Below the pieces are notes generated by a model. That model did not search any database, was not told the DNA's origin, and saw only the letters and a program-made list of their open reading frames with translations. From the NCBI RefSeq assembly GCF_000377705.1, contig NZ_KB898625.1:310001-374000 (forward strand): 64,000 nucleotides of DNA, in the 5' to 3' direction. Positions 55,426-63,704 of this stretch are shown here, piece by piece. Source of the DNA: Salsuginibacillus kocurii DSM 18087. GTDB lineage: Bacteria > Bacillota > Bacilli > Bacillales > Marinococcaceae. How positions within the stretch are numbered: position 1 is the first letter of the stretch; the number at the start of each line of letters is the position of its first letter. Position numbers and translations under genes: made by a program.

Positions 55426-56391
55426 ATGTCAGTAATCAGTTTACTTTTGTCCGATAAAGACATAAGAGATTTGATTTGTATAAATGAGATCATCCCTGAC
55501 TTAGAAAAAGGGATGAAAAAATATCAATCTAAGGAAAATCAAAGTGAACGTGTGTTTGCGCCCCTTAGTAATATTTCAGGTGCAATGGTTCTTATGCCAG
55601 GTTTACTAGAAAATATACCCGCCTATACTGTTAAAGTTCATTCTAAATTCTCAAACCAATCACCATCTATTAAAGGGGTAATACATCTACATGATTTGAA
55701 TAACGGCAATTTACTTTCAATAATGGATTCAGCTTATATTACAGCTGTCAGAACCAGTATTGTAGGTGCAATAGGCACACATTTACTCTCACGTCATAAT
55801 GCCCATAGAGTGGCTATTGTAGGCTGTGGTATTCAGGGTGAGCTACAATTGAAATCATTATCTTTATTTCGAGATATATCGGTTGTTTATGTATTTGACC
55901 TCATATCAGAAAAAGCAGTGGCATTTGCAAATAAAGTGGGTAAAAAATTAAACCTCACCATTATTCCTGTTTTGAGAATAGAAGAAGCCATTAAACAATC
56001 TGAAATCTTGATTTTAGCAACTTGGTCTAAAAATCCTCTTATATTCTCTAATATGTTATCTGAAGGTACTCATATAACCTCTATTGGTGCCGATCAACCC
56101 GATAAATGTGAAATAAGTGTTGAACTTATCAAGAAAGCTAAATTTATTTGCGATGATAAGGAACTTACTACACAAATGGGTGCCATTGCAAGCGCCAATC
56201 TTAGTTCAAAAAATATTGATGGTGAAATAGGAGATATATTAAATGGTCACATTGAAGGAAGAACATTTATGAGGCAAAATACTATCCTTAGTTTAGTCGG
56301 TCTAGCTTTTCAAGATTTAGCTGTTGCTTGGAGAGTATATAATAAAGCAATAAGTGAAAATGTAGGTGAAGAATTTTTTTTACATAAATAA
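55426..56391 (+). CDS. Ornithine cyclodeaminase / mu-crystallin family enzyme
   Basis: A 321-residue NAD(P)-dependent enzyme. The substrate region AYTVKVHSKFSNQSPSIKG and DSAYITAVRTSIVGAIGTHL, followed by the Rossmann motif VAIVGCGIQGELQLKSL, place it in the OCD/mu-crystallin family. Members include ornithine cyclodeaminase, alanine dehydrogenase, ketimine reductase and SbnB. GAAGGGG directly abuts the ATG. No SbnA-like partner is present. In this cluster it could reduce or deaminate a product of the peptide or supply a building block. It is the last gene before the split host gene. Confidence 0.85.
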   Translation: MSVISLLLSDKDIRDLICINEIIPDLEKGMKKYQSKENQSERVFAPLSNISGAMVLMPGLLENIPAYTVKVHSKFSNQSPSIKGVIHLHDLNNGNLLSIMDSAYITAVRTSIVGAIGTHLLSRHNAHRVAIVGCGIQGELQLKSLSLFRDISVVYVFDLISEKAVAFANKVGKKLNLTIIPVLRIEEAIKQSEILILATWSKNPLIFSNMLSEGTHITSIGADQPDKCEISVELIKKAKFICDDKELTTQMGAIASANLSSKNIDGEIGDILNGHIEGRTFMRQNTILSLVGLAFQDLAVAWRVYNKAISENVGEEFFLHK

Positions 56392-56435
56392 AAGTGGGTC
56401 GTATTTATTTTAAACAGGATGATAGAGGTGTTTAA

Positions 56436-57332
56436 TTATGGTTCTCCTGCTGAAACAATCGCTGCTTCAGGCGCGACCTCTTCCAAAAATTCTGGAATCG
56501 TCGACGTATCTGAGCCGTGATGGCCTAAGTGGAGCACCTCGCTTGATAAATCAAGGTCTTCTTCCACCATCTCCTGCTCCGTTTCTGCTTCGGCATCTCC
56601 TGTCAGTAATACATCGACTTCGCCATAAGAGAAGGTTGCCGAGAGCGAACCTTCATGCAAATCCCCGCTCAGCTCATCCGGGTTTACCACTTCAATTTCC
56701 ATTCCTCCCACGTCATACGTGTCTCCGCGGCGTGGTTCTTCGTACGCTACATCTTCGGTTTCAATCGCCTCGATCACCCGCTCGAACGTATCGGTAGTCG
56801 TCGTGTCACCAGACATCCAGACTTCTTCCACCTCAAATTCTTCTATAATCATATCCATTTGGCCAATGTGGTCGGCATGGGGGTGGCTGCCCGCTAAGAT
56901 ATCGATTTCTTCAATATCCTGTTCATGCAAATAATCGACGACATCCGCCCGGCTCCAATCGCCGGCGTCAAATAACACTTTGTACGTTTCTTCTTCCTCC
57001 TCTACTTCAAATAGAGTAGCATCTGCCTGGCCTGCGTCAATGAAATGTACCGCGAGTTCGTCCAGCTCTTCGCCGGCCGCCTGCTGTTCCTCCTCTTCAA
57101 TCTGCTCCTTTTCTTCCTCCTCAGCCTGCACCTCTTCTTCATCCGTTTCTGTTTCCGTAGTCGCTGGCTCTTCTTCGTTTTCTTCTTCCGGCTCTTTTTG
57201 TCCGGCCTGTTCATCTGCTTCTTCTTCGCTTTCAGGCTCTGCTTCTGGCTCCGCATCTTCTTCTGTCTCACAGCCTGCAAGCATTAAGGTTAGAAAAGCA
57301 GCACCTGGCACCAATAGATGTGTGATCTTCAA
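56436..57332 (-). pseudogene. 5' part of a split ComEC-like metallo-beta-lactamase lipoprotein gene
   Basis: The TTG start (57332) behind GGGGGAGAG gives LKITHLLVPGAAFLTLMLAG, then Cys, a lipoprotein signal. A long Glu-rich linker and a metallo-beta-lactamase domain follow, with FIDAGQADATLF, GSHPHADHIGQMD (metal-binding HxHxDH), LLTGDAEAETE and LGHHGSDTS. The frame stops right after AAIVSAGEP where foreign sequence begins. Its continuation, a helix-hairpin-helix domain, is at 50008-50330. Intact homologues are extracellular DNases or nucleotide hydrolases of the ComEC C-terminal type. Confidence 0.85.
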
Positions 57333-57566
57333 CGTATCTCTCCCCCTATCTGTTTTTAAGCTATCAAATTCCTTTGATCCTCCACAAGGATAAACTATTA
57401 GCACGTTCCATATTTCTTTCTTTTGTTTAAACGTTCTTTTCTTCCTTTCTTCGGATAGTCCTTTTTTCTCTTTTTCAACTTGTCACTTTCTCTTTCTTGC
57501 TTTTTCCCTCTTGTTGTTCTCATAATATAACCATCTAGTGGAAGGAGCGGGAGGTTTAAATTTGCA

Positions 57567-58427
57567 ATGGGCGAGACAGTAATTTTAGCTAAGATCCGGG
57601 CACAGCTCACTTCCTTTTCACCAGCAGAACGAAAAGTGGCAGAGTATATTTTAGCGCATGGAGAATTTGTGCCGACGATGACCACCAAGCAGCTGGCCGA
57701 ACAAGCCAATGCGAGTGAAGCGAGTATTGTCCGGTTCTGTAAGCGTATTGGAATGGAAAGTTTTCGAATGGTAAAGGTTGCGCTGGCTCAGGAATATTCA
57801 CAAGGAGAAGCCACCATTAATAGCACCTCCTTAATTGAATCGAACGATACACCGCATAGTTTGTTTCAAAAAGTTACTTCCTTGAATCGTATGTCCTTAG
57901 AAATGGCACCCAAAACGATTAGTTATGCTGAATTTGAAAACGCTGTTACAGCGCTGCAGGCGGCGGGCATGATCAGCATTTTTGGCGTAGGTGGTTCATA
58001 CACGGCGGCTGTTGACGCTCAGTACAAATTAATGAGATTAGGGTGCCATGCAACGACCTCTTCAGATTATCACTATATGGTACCACTCGTTACGATGATG
58101 AAGCCTGAGGATGTATTAATTTGTGTGAGTATGACCGGACGCACCCATGAAATTGTGGAGCTAGCCCGCTTCGCAAAAGAACGGAAGGTGACAGTCCTGG
58201 CCATCACTCGCCTGGATAATTCGCCGCTATATAAATTAGCAGACATTTGCCTCTGCATTCCAGACATTGAGCTTGAACACCGGATAGGCAGCATTGCTTC
58301 TAGAACGAGCCAGTTAAATATTATCGATGCTCTCTATGTGGCTCTTTTTCATTCCATCGGCGCTGAACTAGTGGACCGTTTTGACGAATCCCGGGCTCGT
58401 GCTGATGAACATAGACAAGAGGAATAA
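57567..58427 (+). CDS. murR: MurR/RpiR family regulator of the MurNAc operon
   Basis: A 286-residue regulator. The N-terminal HTH_6 domain (about 1-77) includes SFSPAERKVAEYILAHGE, ANASEASIVRFCKRIGMESF. The C-terminal SIS domain (about 115-260; MISIFGVGGSYTAAVDAQYK and CVSMTGRTHEIVELARFAKE) binds a sugar phosphate, probably MurNAc-6-phosphate. It lies just upstream of murQ-murP-mupG with its own terminator in between. A TGAAATTAAATTTCA palindrome at 58598-58612 is its likely operator. Confidence 0.85.
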   Translation: MGETVILAKIRAQLTSFSPAERKVAEYILAHGEFVPTMTTKQLAEQANASEASIVRFCKRIGMESFRMVKVALAQEYSQGEATINSTSLIESNDTPHSLFQKVTSLNRMSLEMAPKTISYAEFENAVTALQAAGMISIFGVGGSYTAAVDAQYKLMRLGCHATTSSDYHYMVPLVTMMKPEDVLICVSMTGRTHEIVELARFAKERKVTVLAITRLDNSPLYKLADICLCIPDIELEHRIGSIASRTSQLNIIDALYVALFHSIGAELVDRFDESRARADEHRQEE

Positions 58428-58456
58428 CCGTTTTGCGAGGCAAAGCGGTTTTTCTT
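58426..58456 (+). terminator. Terminator of the MurR-type regulator gene
   Basis: AACCGTTTTGC pairs with GCAAAGCGGTT (one G-T pair), followed by TTTCTTG. It overlaps the regulator stop codon. Confidence 0.85.
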
Positions 58457-58597
58457 GTATCCTAAACCCTCTCTGTTCTAGCTCTCTTCTTATGCTCCCC
58501 TCTTTCTTTCCGTCGCATTTCATCCATGCTAGCTTTAAAATTCTTTGTTAGTCTTCCTGCCAATATGCAAGATTTTCACCGGCTAGTACGATAGATT

Positions 58598-58612
58598 TGA
58601 AATTAAATTTCA
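58598..58612. promoter_or_regulatory. Palindromic candidate MurR operator
   Basis: TGAAATTAAATTTCA is a perfect 15-base palindrome directly upstream of the murQ promoter. RpiR-family regulators often bind TGAAA...TTTCA-type sites. Confidence 0.6.
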
Positions 58613-58630
58613 TATAATAATAAATTTATA

Positions 58631-58660
58631 TTGATTTTAACTTTCACTATGGCATACAAT
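58631..58660 (+). promoter_or_regulatory. Probable sigma-A promoter of the murQ operon
   Basis: TTGATT (58631) and TACAAT (58655) are separated by 18 bases and lie about 50 bases before the murQ start. The operator-like palindrome ends 18 bases upstream. Confidence 0.6.
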
Positions 58661-58708
58661 AGATATGAAAGCGGATTCAAAAATCGACATGAAGACGGAG
58701 GAATGTCT

Positions 58709-59593
58709 ATGATACATAAATTAGGAACCGAACGACGAAACGAACGCACGATGGACTTAGACGAAATGTCGATTCTAGGCATTTTAGAAACGATGAACAG
58801 CGAAGACAAAGAGGTGCCGGAAAAGATTAAAGACGTGCTGCCAGCCATTGAAGCATTAGTCAAAGAAACGATCGCTGCCTTGAAAAAAAATGGCCGTATT
58901 TTATATGTCGGAGCGGGCACAAGTGGACGGTTAGGTGTTCTAGACGCTGTTGAGTGCCCTCCCACCTTTGGCACCGCGCCCGAAACAGTGCAAGGCTTTA
59001 TTGCTGGTGGAGATCAGGCATTTACAAAAGCGAAAGAAGGAGCCGAAGATTCTCAAGAAGCAGGACGTGAGGATTTAGAGAAGGTACAACTTTCCGAAAA
59101 TGATGTCGTCATTGGACTGGCAGCTAGCGGTCGCACTCCCTATGTTATCGGCGCGTTAGCCTACGCCCGTGAAATAGGAGCAGTCACGGGAAGTATTGCC
59201 TGCAATTTGGACGCAGCGATTAGCAAGTGGGCTGACCACCCGATTGAAATAAATACAGGTCCGGAAGTGTTAACTGGCTCTACTCGTTTGAAAGCAGGAA
59301 CAGCACAAAAGTTAGTGTTGAATATGATTTCCAGTGCTTCCATGATTGGGTATGGGAAAGTGTATCAAAATTTAATGGTTGATGTGAAAGCAACAAATGA
59401 AAAGCTGGTCGCTCGCTCTCATCGTATTATCCAAGAAGCAACGGGAGTCGATGAAGCTACCGCTGTCAGCACGTTTGAAGCAGCCAACCACCATGTAAAA
59501 ACTGCGATTGTAATGATATTGGCAGACGTCAGCGCCGAAGAAGCAGTGAAACGATTGGATCAAGCAGAAGGGTTTGTCCGTCAATCGATTTAA
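58709..59593 (+). CDS. murQ: N-acetylmuramic acid 6-phosphate etherase
   Basis: The chosen ATG (MIHKLGTERRNERTMDLDEM) lies 7 bases after GGAGG and gives 294 residues; the longer frame would run back into the promoter. It cleaves the lactyl ether of MurNAc-6-P to give GlcNAc-6-P. It is a SIS-fold enzyme with GAGTSGRLGVLDAVECPP, IGLAASGRTPYVIGAL and the GSTRLKAGTAQKLVLNM stretch. It leads into murP and mupG, forming a wall-sugar recycling operon. Confidence 0.95.
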   Translation: MIHKLGTERRNERTMDLDEMSILGILETMNSEDKEVPEKIKDVLPAIEALVKETIAALKKNGRILYVGAGTSGRLGVLDAVECPPTFGTAPETVQGFIAGGDQAFTKAKEGAEDSQEAGREDLEKVQLSENDVVIGLAASGRTPYVIGALAYAREIGAVTGSIACNLDAAISKWADHPIEINTGPEVLTGSTRLKAGTAQKLVLNMISSASMIGYGKVYQNLMVDVKATNEKLVARSHRIIQEATGVDEATAVSTFEAANHHVKTAIVMILADVSAEEAVKRLDQAEGFVRQSI

Positions 59594-59629
59594 TAATTAA
59601 ATTTTTATTGCGGTAAAGGGGGAAAAGCA

Positions 59630-60991
59630 ATGAAAAAAGAAGAAGCAATTACAGAGGGGATTTTGTCGCACGTTGGCGGCGCAGACAATATTAGCTCCCT
59701 CACAAACTGTATGACCCGGGTGCGGCTCAATGTTGTCGATTATGAAAAAGTGAATATTGACGAGCTACGGGCCCTGGATGGTGTCATGGGAGTCGTAGAA
59801 GATGAAACGCTGCAAATCGTAGTCGGTCCTGGTACTGCCACAAGCGTAGCTCAATTGCTTTCAGAGAAGACGGGTTTAAAGGCTGGCGAAGCAAAAAATG
59901 ATGATCACACCGCAGAGGACGTGCGAGCTGGAATCAAACAAAAACAAAACCGCCCGATTCAAAACTTTTTAAAGCGGATTGGCAGCATCTTTATTCCATT
60001 GATTCCTGCTCTAGTTGCCTCGGGTCTGATCAACGGAGGTGCAAGCTTTGCGGAAAACGCAGGCGTAGACCCGGAAACAACCTGGCTTCAGATTTTACTT
60101 GTCATTGGTAGTGGAATCTTTACGTTTTTAGGCATCCTCGTCGGTTGGAATACAGCTAAAGAGTTCGGCGGAACACCCGCGTTAGGGGCTATTGCTGGTA
60201 TTTTAATTATTAATCCTGCGCTTGAAGACATTACCTTATTCGGTGAGCAGCTCGTAGCGGGACAAGGAGGCATATTTGCTGTACTCTTAGCTGCCTGGGT
60301 AATGGCAGTGGTAGAACGAACCGTTCGCAAAGGGATTCCTGCAGCTCTTGATATTATAATTACTCCATTTATTACAGTACTTGTGGTCGGTGTGGCAACG
60401 ATTGTTGTATTGCAACCGATTGGTGGATTTGTCGCAGATATTGTCATGATCGGTATTAACGGTGTGCTTGATATTGGCGGTGCTGTAGCCGGGGCCGTTC
60501 TAGCAGGTACTTTCTTGCCGCTTGTTATGGTGGGTATGCATCACGGTTTGACACCCATTCACCTTGAATTTATCGATTCCCAAGGAGCCACTCCACTGCT
60601 TGCCATCTTAGCAATGGCCGGTGCAGGGCAAGTCGGGGCTGCCATTGCCGTATTTGTTAAAACAAAAAATGAGAAGCTTAAAACGAACGTTAAAGGTGCT
60701 CTTCCCGTTGGTTTCTTAGGGATTGGCGAACCGCTTCTTTACGGGGTTACTCTTCCGCTCGGTCGACCATTCTTAACGGCGTGTTTGGGAGCATCAGTAG
60801 GCGGTGCTTTCCAAGCTCTCATGGGAACCGCAGCCCTCGGTATTGGTGTATCTGGCCTTTCACTTATTCCATTAATTGATGATGGTCAGTATCTCTCGTA
60901 TTTCTTAGGACTTGTGATCTCTTACTTCTTTGGCTTCCTGTTCACCTACTTGTTTGGCTACAAAGAAGAAATGGCTGAAAATATTAAATAA
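59630..60991 (+). CDS. murP: PTS EIIBC component for N-acetylmuramic acid (MurP-like)
   Basis: A 453-residue phosphotransferase-system permease. The EIIB domain (about 1-85) has its phospho-Cys in LTNCMTRVRLNV. A linker and an EIIC domain with about ten helices follow (from about 110), with MVGMHHGLTPIHLEF and GIGEPLLYGVTLPLGRP. There is no EIIA domain, so a general glucose-type EIIA must serve it. Position between murQ and mupG makes MurNAc (or MurNAc-GlcNAc) the likely substrate. AAGGGGG precedes the ATG. Confidence 0.9.
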   Translation: MKKEEAITEGILSHVGGADNISSLTNCMTRVRLNVVDYEKVNIDELRALDGVMGVVEDETLQIVVGPGTATSVAQLLSEKTGLKAGEAKNDDHTAEDVRAGIKQKQNRPIQNFLKRIGSIFIPLIPALVASGLINGGASFAENAGVDPETTWLQILLVIGSGIFTFLGILVGWNTAKEFGGTPALGAIAGILIINPALEDITLFGEQLVAGQGGIFAVLLAAWVMAVVERTVRKGIPAALDIIITPFITVLVVGVATIVVLQPIGGFVADIVMIGINGVLDIGGAVAGAVLAGTFLPLVMVGMHHGLTPIHLEFIDSQGATPLLAILAMAGAGQVGAAIAVFVKTKNEKLKTNVKGALPVGFLGIGEPLLYGVTLPLGRPFLTACLGASVGGAFQALMGTAALGIGVSGLSLIPLIDDGQYLSYFLGLVISYFFGFLFTYLFGYKEEMAENIK

Positions 60992-60997
60992 CAATCA

Positions 60998-61036
60998 GAG
61001 AAAGGTCCGGACTTTCTTAAAAGCCCGGGCTTTCTC
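60998..61036 (+). terminator. Hairpin between murP and mupG
   Basis: GAGAAAG pairs with CTTTCTC, with CCGG-rich pairing inside. There is no T-run, so it is perhaps an mRNA-processing or stabilising element rather than a true terminator. Confidence 0.55.
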
Positions 61037-61057
61037 CGATCGTAGGAGGTTAGCTTC

Positions 61058-62131
61058 ATGAGAGGCATTTCCATTTACTTAAATCAACAATCTAGCGAAG
61101 AACAATGGGCATACTTATCGCAGATGAAAGCGTATGGATTCAGTGCTATCCTTACCTCGCTGCATCTCCCTGAAGATGATCCTACTTTTTATGTGGAAGC
61201 TCTGAAAACGCTCGGTTCGCAAGCAAAGCAGCTGGACATGGAACTGATTGCAGATGTTTCGCCTTCATCCTTAGAACACTTGGGGTTAACGTTTGAGAGT
61301 GCTCCCAACTTGCTTGATTGGGGGGTGGACGGAATTCGGGCCGACTATGGAATCGAGCCGGAGAGTATTGCCTCACTCTCCCATAAGATGCGAATCGCCC
61401 TGAATGCGAGTACAATTACTGATTCCTTTTTACAAACATTAATAGAACTAGGCTTAGAAACTGCCCATACAGAAGCCTGGCATAATTTCTATCCGCGTCC
61501 GGAGACAGGATTGGCTAAAGCAGAGTTGCAAGAGCAGAATGCGAAGCTGCAAGCTGCAGGGATTCGCACGCTTGCTTTCGTAGCAGGGGATGGCAAACGG
61601 CGGGGGCCTTTGCACCAAGGACTGCCAACGTTAGAGAAGCATCGCAATGTCGCTCCATTTTCGGCGGCGCTTGAATTATGGCGAGATGCCGGGGTTGATA
61701 AGGTAATGATTGGCGACCCTGACCTCTCTGACGGAAGTGCAGAAGCGTTTCAAGCCTTTGATGAAGGTGTGGTAACGTTGGACGCAGTGTGGGAAAAACC
61801 AGGCGAAGCCGTCATGGCTATTGCTCGCCAACCACATCGACAGCGCTTAGATCCCGCTCGCGATGTCGTACGCTCTGAAACGTCGCGCTTTTACGCGAGT
61901 CAAGCCAACGTGCATATCTCTGCAGACCGAGAGGCGTCAAAAAGCAGGCTACCCGGTGCGATAACAATAGACAATGAACTATATGGACGCTATCAAGGTG
62001 AACTGCAAGTTGCCAAGGTCCACCTGCCTGCTGATGAAAAAGTGAATGTGGTCGGCTATATTGCCGAGGAAGACCTACCCTTAATTCATATGCTGCGACC
62101 AGGAGAACACTTTCAGTTTCGTGATATGTAA
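61058..62131 (+). CDS. mupG: 6-phospho-N-acetylmuramidase (DUF871)
   Basis: A 357-residue protein with the DUF871 pattern: MRGISIYLNQQSSEEQWAYL, DVSPSSLEHLGL, HNFYPRPETGLA and AFVAGDGKRRGPLHQGLPTL. The Staphylococcus homologue MupG splits MurNAc-6-P-GlcNAc inside the cell. The N-terminal part is a TIM-like barrel, and the C-terminal 110 residues form a small beta domain. It lies with murQ and murP, so imported muropeptide sugars can be cut, de-etherified and passed to NagA/NagB. AGGAGG precedes the ATG. Confidence 0.9.
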   Translation: MRGISIYLNQQSSEEQWAYLSQMKAYGFSAILTSLHLPEDDPTFYVEALKTLGSQAKQLDMELIADVSPSSLEHLGLTFESAPNLLDWGVDGIRADYGIEPESIASLSHKMRIALNASTITDSFLQTLIELGLETAHTEAWHNFYPRPETGLAKAELQEQNAKLQAAGIRTLAFVAGDGKRRGPLHQGLPTLEKHRNVAPFSAALELWRDAGVDKVMIGDPDLSDGSAEAFQAFDEGVVTLDAVWEKPGEAVMAIARQPHRQRLDPARDVVRSETSRFYASQANVHISADREASKSRLPGAITIDNELYGRYQGELQVAKVHLPADEKVNVVGYIAEEDLPLIHMLRPGEHFQFRDM

Positions 62132-62145
62132 GAAGAACGACGTTT

Positions 62146-62176
62146 AAACGGCAGCTCCAGGCTGCCGTTTATTCGG
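62146..62176. terminator. Bidirectional terminator between mupG and nagR
   Basis: AAACGGCAGC pairs with GCTGCCGTTT around five bases, between two convergent operons. Confidence 0.88.
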
Positions 62177-62212
62177 TTTAGAGCACGTTTGTCAGTGCAA
62201 AAAGGTTATACA

Positions 62213-62938
62213 TTATCGTGGTAAGGTTATTTGGAACGTATAATAATCAGCCCGGTAAAAGGATTCGGTGAATTCTACGGGGTCGCCGGAGGTTAGATAA
62301 GTCGTTCGCAGCATTCGTAAAATAGGAGCTCCATCTTCTAAACCCAAATAGGAGATATGGTCCTTACTAGCCAAAGTGGCTTCAATTTTTTGTTCTGCGT
62401 GGGAAATAACTAGGCGTGCTTCTTTTTCAAGGAACGTATACAAAGACTTTTCCCGAACATCTTCTTCTGTTAAATAAGGAACAAACTGTTCCTTCACATG
62501 AGTTCGTTCATACGCCACAGGCTGTTCATTACCTGTCCGAATACGGCGAATATGATAGACCTCCTCGCCTTCTTCCATATTCAATCTAACAGCCGTTGCG
62601 CCATCTGCATTTTCTTTCTGAAACGAAAGTAATTGGCTCCCTGGTACTTGGCCGCGAGCTTTCATTTCTTCTGTAAAGCTAGTTAAAGACTGAAGTTTTT
62701 GTTCGATTTTTTTCTCCGCTACATACGTACCTTTTCCTTGTTCCCGAATGAGCACCCCTTCGTTTACCAGTTCGGTTACAGCTTGTCTCACCGTCATGCG
62801 GCTAATATTGTTCTCTTCTGCAACCACTCGTTCAGATGGAAGTGAGTCACCTTCCTGCCATGCTTTCGTTTCAATTTTATGCTTCATATATTCTTTCAGT
62901 TGGTAGTAAATCGGGACCGGTGACTCTTTGTTAATCAT
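62213..62938 (-). CDS. nagR: GntR-family repressor NagR (YvoA)
   Basis: A 241-residue regulator. The N-terminal winged helix (about 1-70; VPIYYQLKEYMKHKIETKAW, SERVVAEENNISRMTVRQAV) is of GntR/HutC type. The C-terminal UTRA domain (about 85-235) binds GlcN-6-P or GlcNAc-6-P in the B. subtilis homologue. It overlaps nagB by 4 bases (ATGA), so the two are translated together, as in the B. subtilis nagA-nagB-nagR operon. Confidence 0.93.
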   Translation of the reverse strand: MINKESPVPIYYQLKEYMKHKIETKAWQEGDSLPSERVVAEENNISRMTVRQAVTELVNEGVLIREQGKGTYVAEKKIEQKLQSLTSFTEEMKARGQVPGSQLLSFQKENADGATAVRLNMEEGEEVYHIRRIRTGNEQPVAYERTHVKEQFVPYLTEEDVREKSLYTFLEKEARLVISHAEQKIEATLASKDHISYLGLEDGAPILRMLRTTYLTSGDPVEFTESFYRADYYTFQITLPR

Positions 62939-63690
62939 CGTACAACCACCTTATTTAAATCTTCGGGTATAAACTGACACGCTTTTTCATCAGCGATTAC
63001 GGTCACATGGGGATGCCGGTGTAGAATAGATGCCGGAAAGTCCTCCGTAACATCTCCGTACAAAAGCTGATACAGAGGTTTTGCTTTTTCTTCTCCCGCT
63101 ACTAGCAGGAAAATGGCTTTTGCTTCCATGATCGTCTGCAGCCCCATCGTTATCGCTTGTTCCGGCACCTCAGCAAGCGATGCAAAATACCTTGCATTTG
63201 CTTCTCTTGTCGATTTATCCAAATTCACAATGTGTGTCCGGCTCGAAAAAGGTGTCCCTGGTTCATTAAAACCGATATGGCCATTATTCCCTAGCCCTAA
63301 AAGCTGTAAATCGATAGGACCTTCCTGCTCAATAAGAGCTTCATATCGTTCGCATTCAGCTTCTAAATCAATTGCTTTTCCATCAGGAAGATGGCGTTGC
63401 TGAACGGGGATGTTTGTATATTGAAATAAATGTTTCTTCATATAAAAGTGATAACTGTTAACATCCTCAGCGTGTAAACCAACATACTCATCGAGGTTAA
63501 ACGTATGAACATGGGTCAACGAAATATCCTCTGCTTCTTTCATACGAACCAGTTTATCATAAAATCCAACCGGCGTCCCTCCTGTCGCTAATCCTAGCTT
63601 AACCGGATTATAACTCTGGATGGCACACATAAATTCTGCTGCTGCTTCAATGCTCATGGCATCGGGGTGTTTAACTTTTACCAGTTTCAT
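62935..63690 (-). CDS. nagB: Glucosamine-6-phosphate deaminase
   Basis: 251 residues. It converts GlcN-6-P to fructose-6-P and ammonia. Motifs are LGLATGGTPVGFYDKLVRM, FNLDEYVGL (catalytic Asp region) and LGLGNNGHIGFNEPGTPF. Length and motifs match Bacillus NagB. It lies between nagA (15 bp upstream) and nagR. GGAGGATGG precedes the ATG. Confidence 0.95.
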   Translation of the reverse strand: MKLVKVKHPDAMSIEAAAEFMCAIQSYNPVKLGLATGGTPVGFYDKLVRMKEAEDISLTHVHTFNLDEYVGLHAEDVNSYHFYMKKHLFQYTNIPVQQRHLPDGKAIDLEAECERYEALIEQEGPIDLQLLGLGNNGHIGFNEPGTPFSSRTHIVNLDKSTREANARYFASLAEVPEQAITMGLQTIMEAKAIFLLVAGEEKAKPLYQLLYGDVTEDFPASILHRHPHVTVIADEKACQFIPEDLNKVVVR

Positions 63691-63704
63691 CCATCCATCC
63701 TCCT

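Noticed and set aside
55426-56391. Siderophore-type SbnA/SbnB diaminopropionate pathway
   Set aside because: The OCD-like protein resembles SbnB in family, but no SbnA-like cysteine-synthase homologue or siderophore synthetase is in the window.
56980-57393. Ser-rich plus-strand open frame
   Set aside because: It is the antisense of the Glu-rich linker of the metallo-beta-lactamase lipoprotein gene; it has no ribosome binding site and low complexity.
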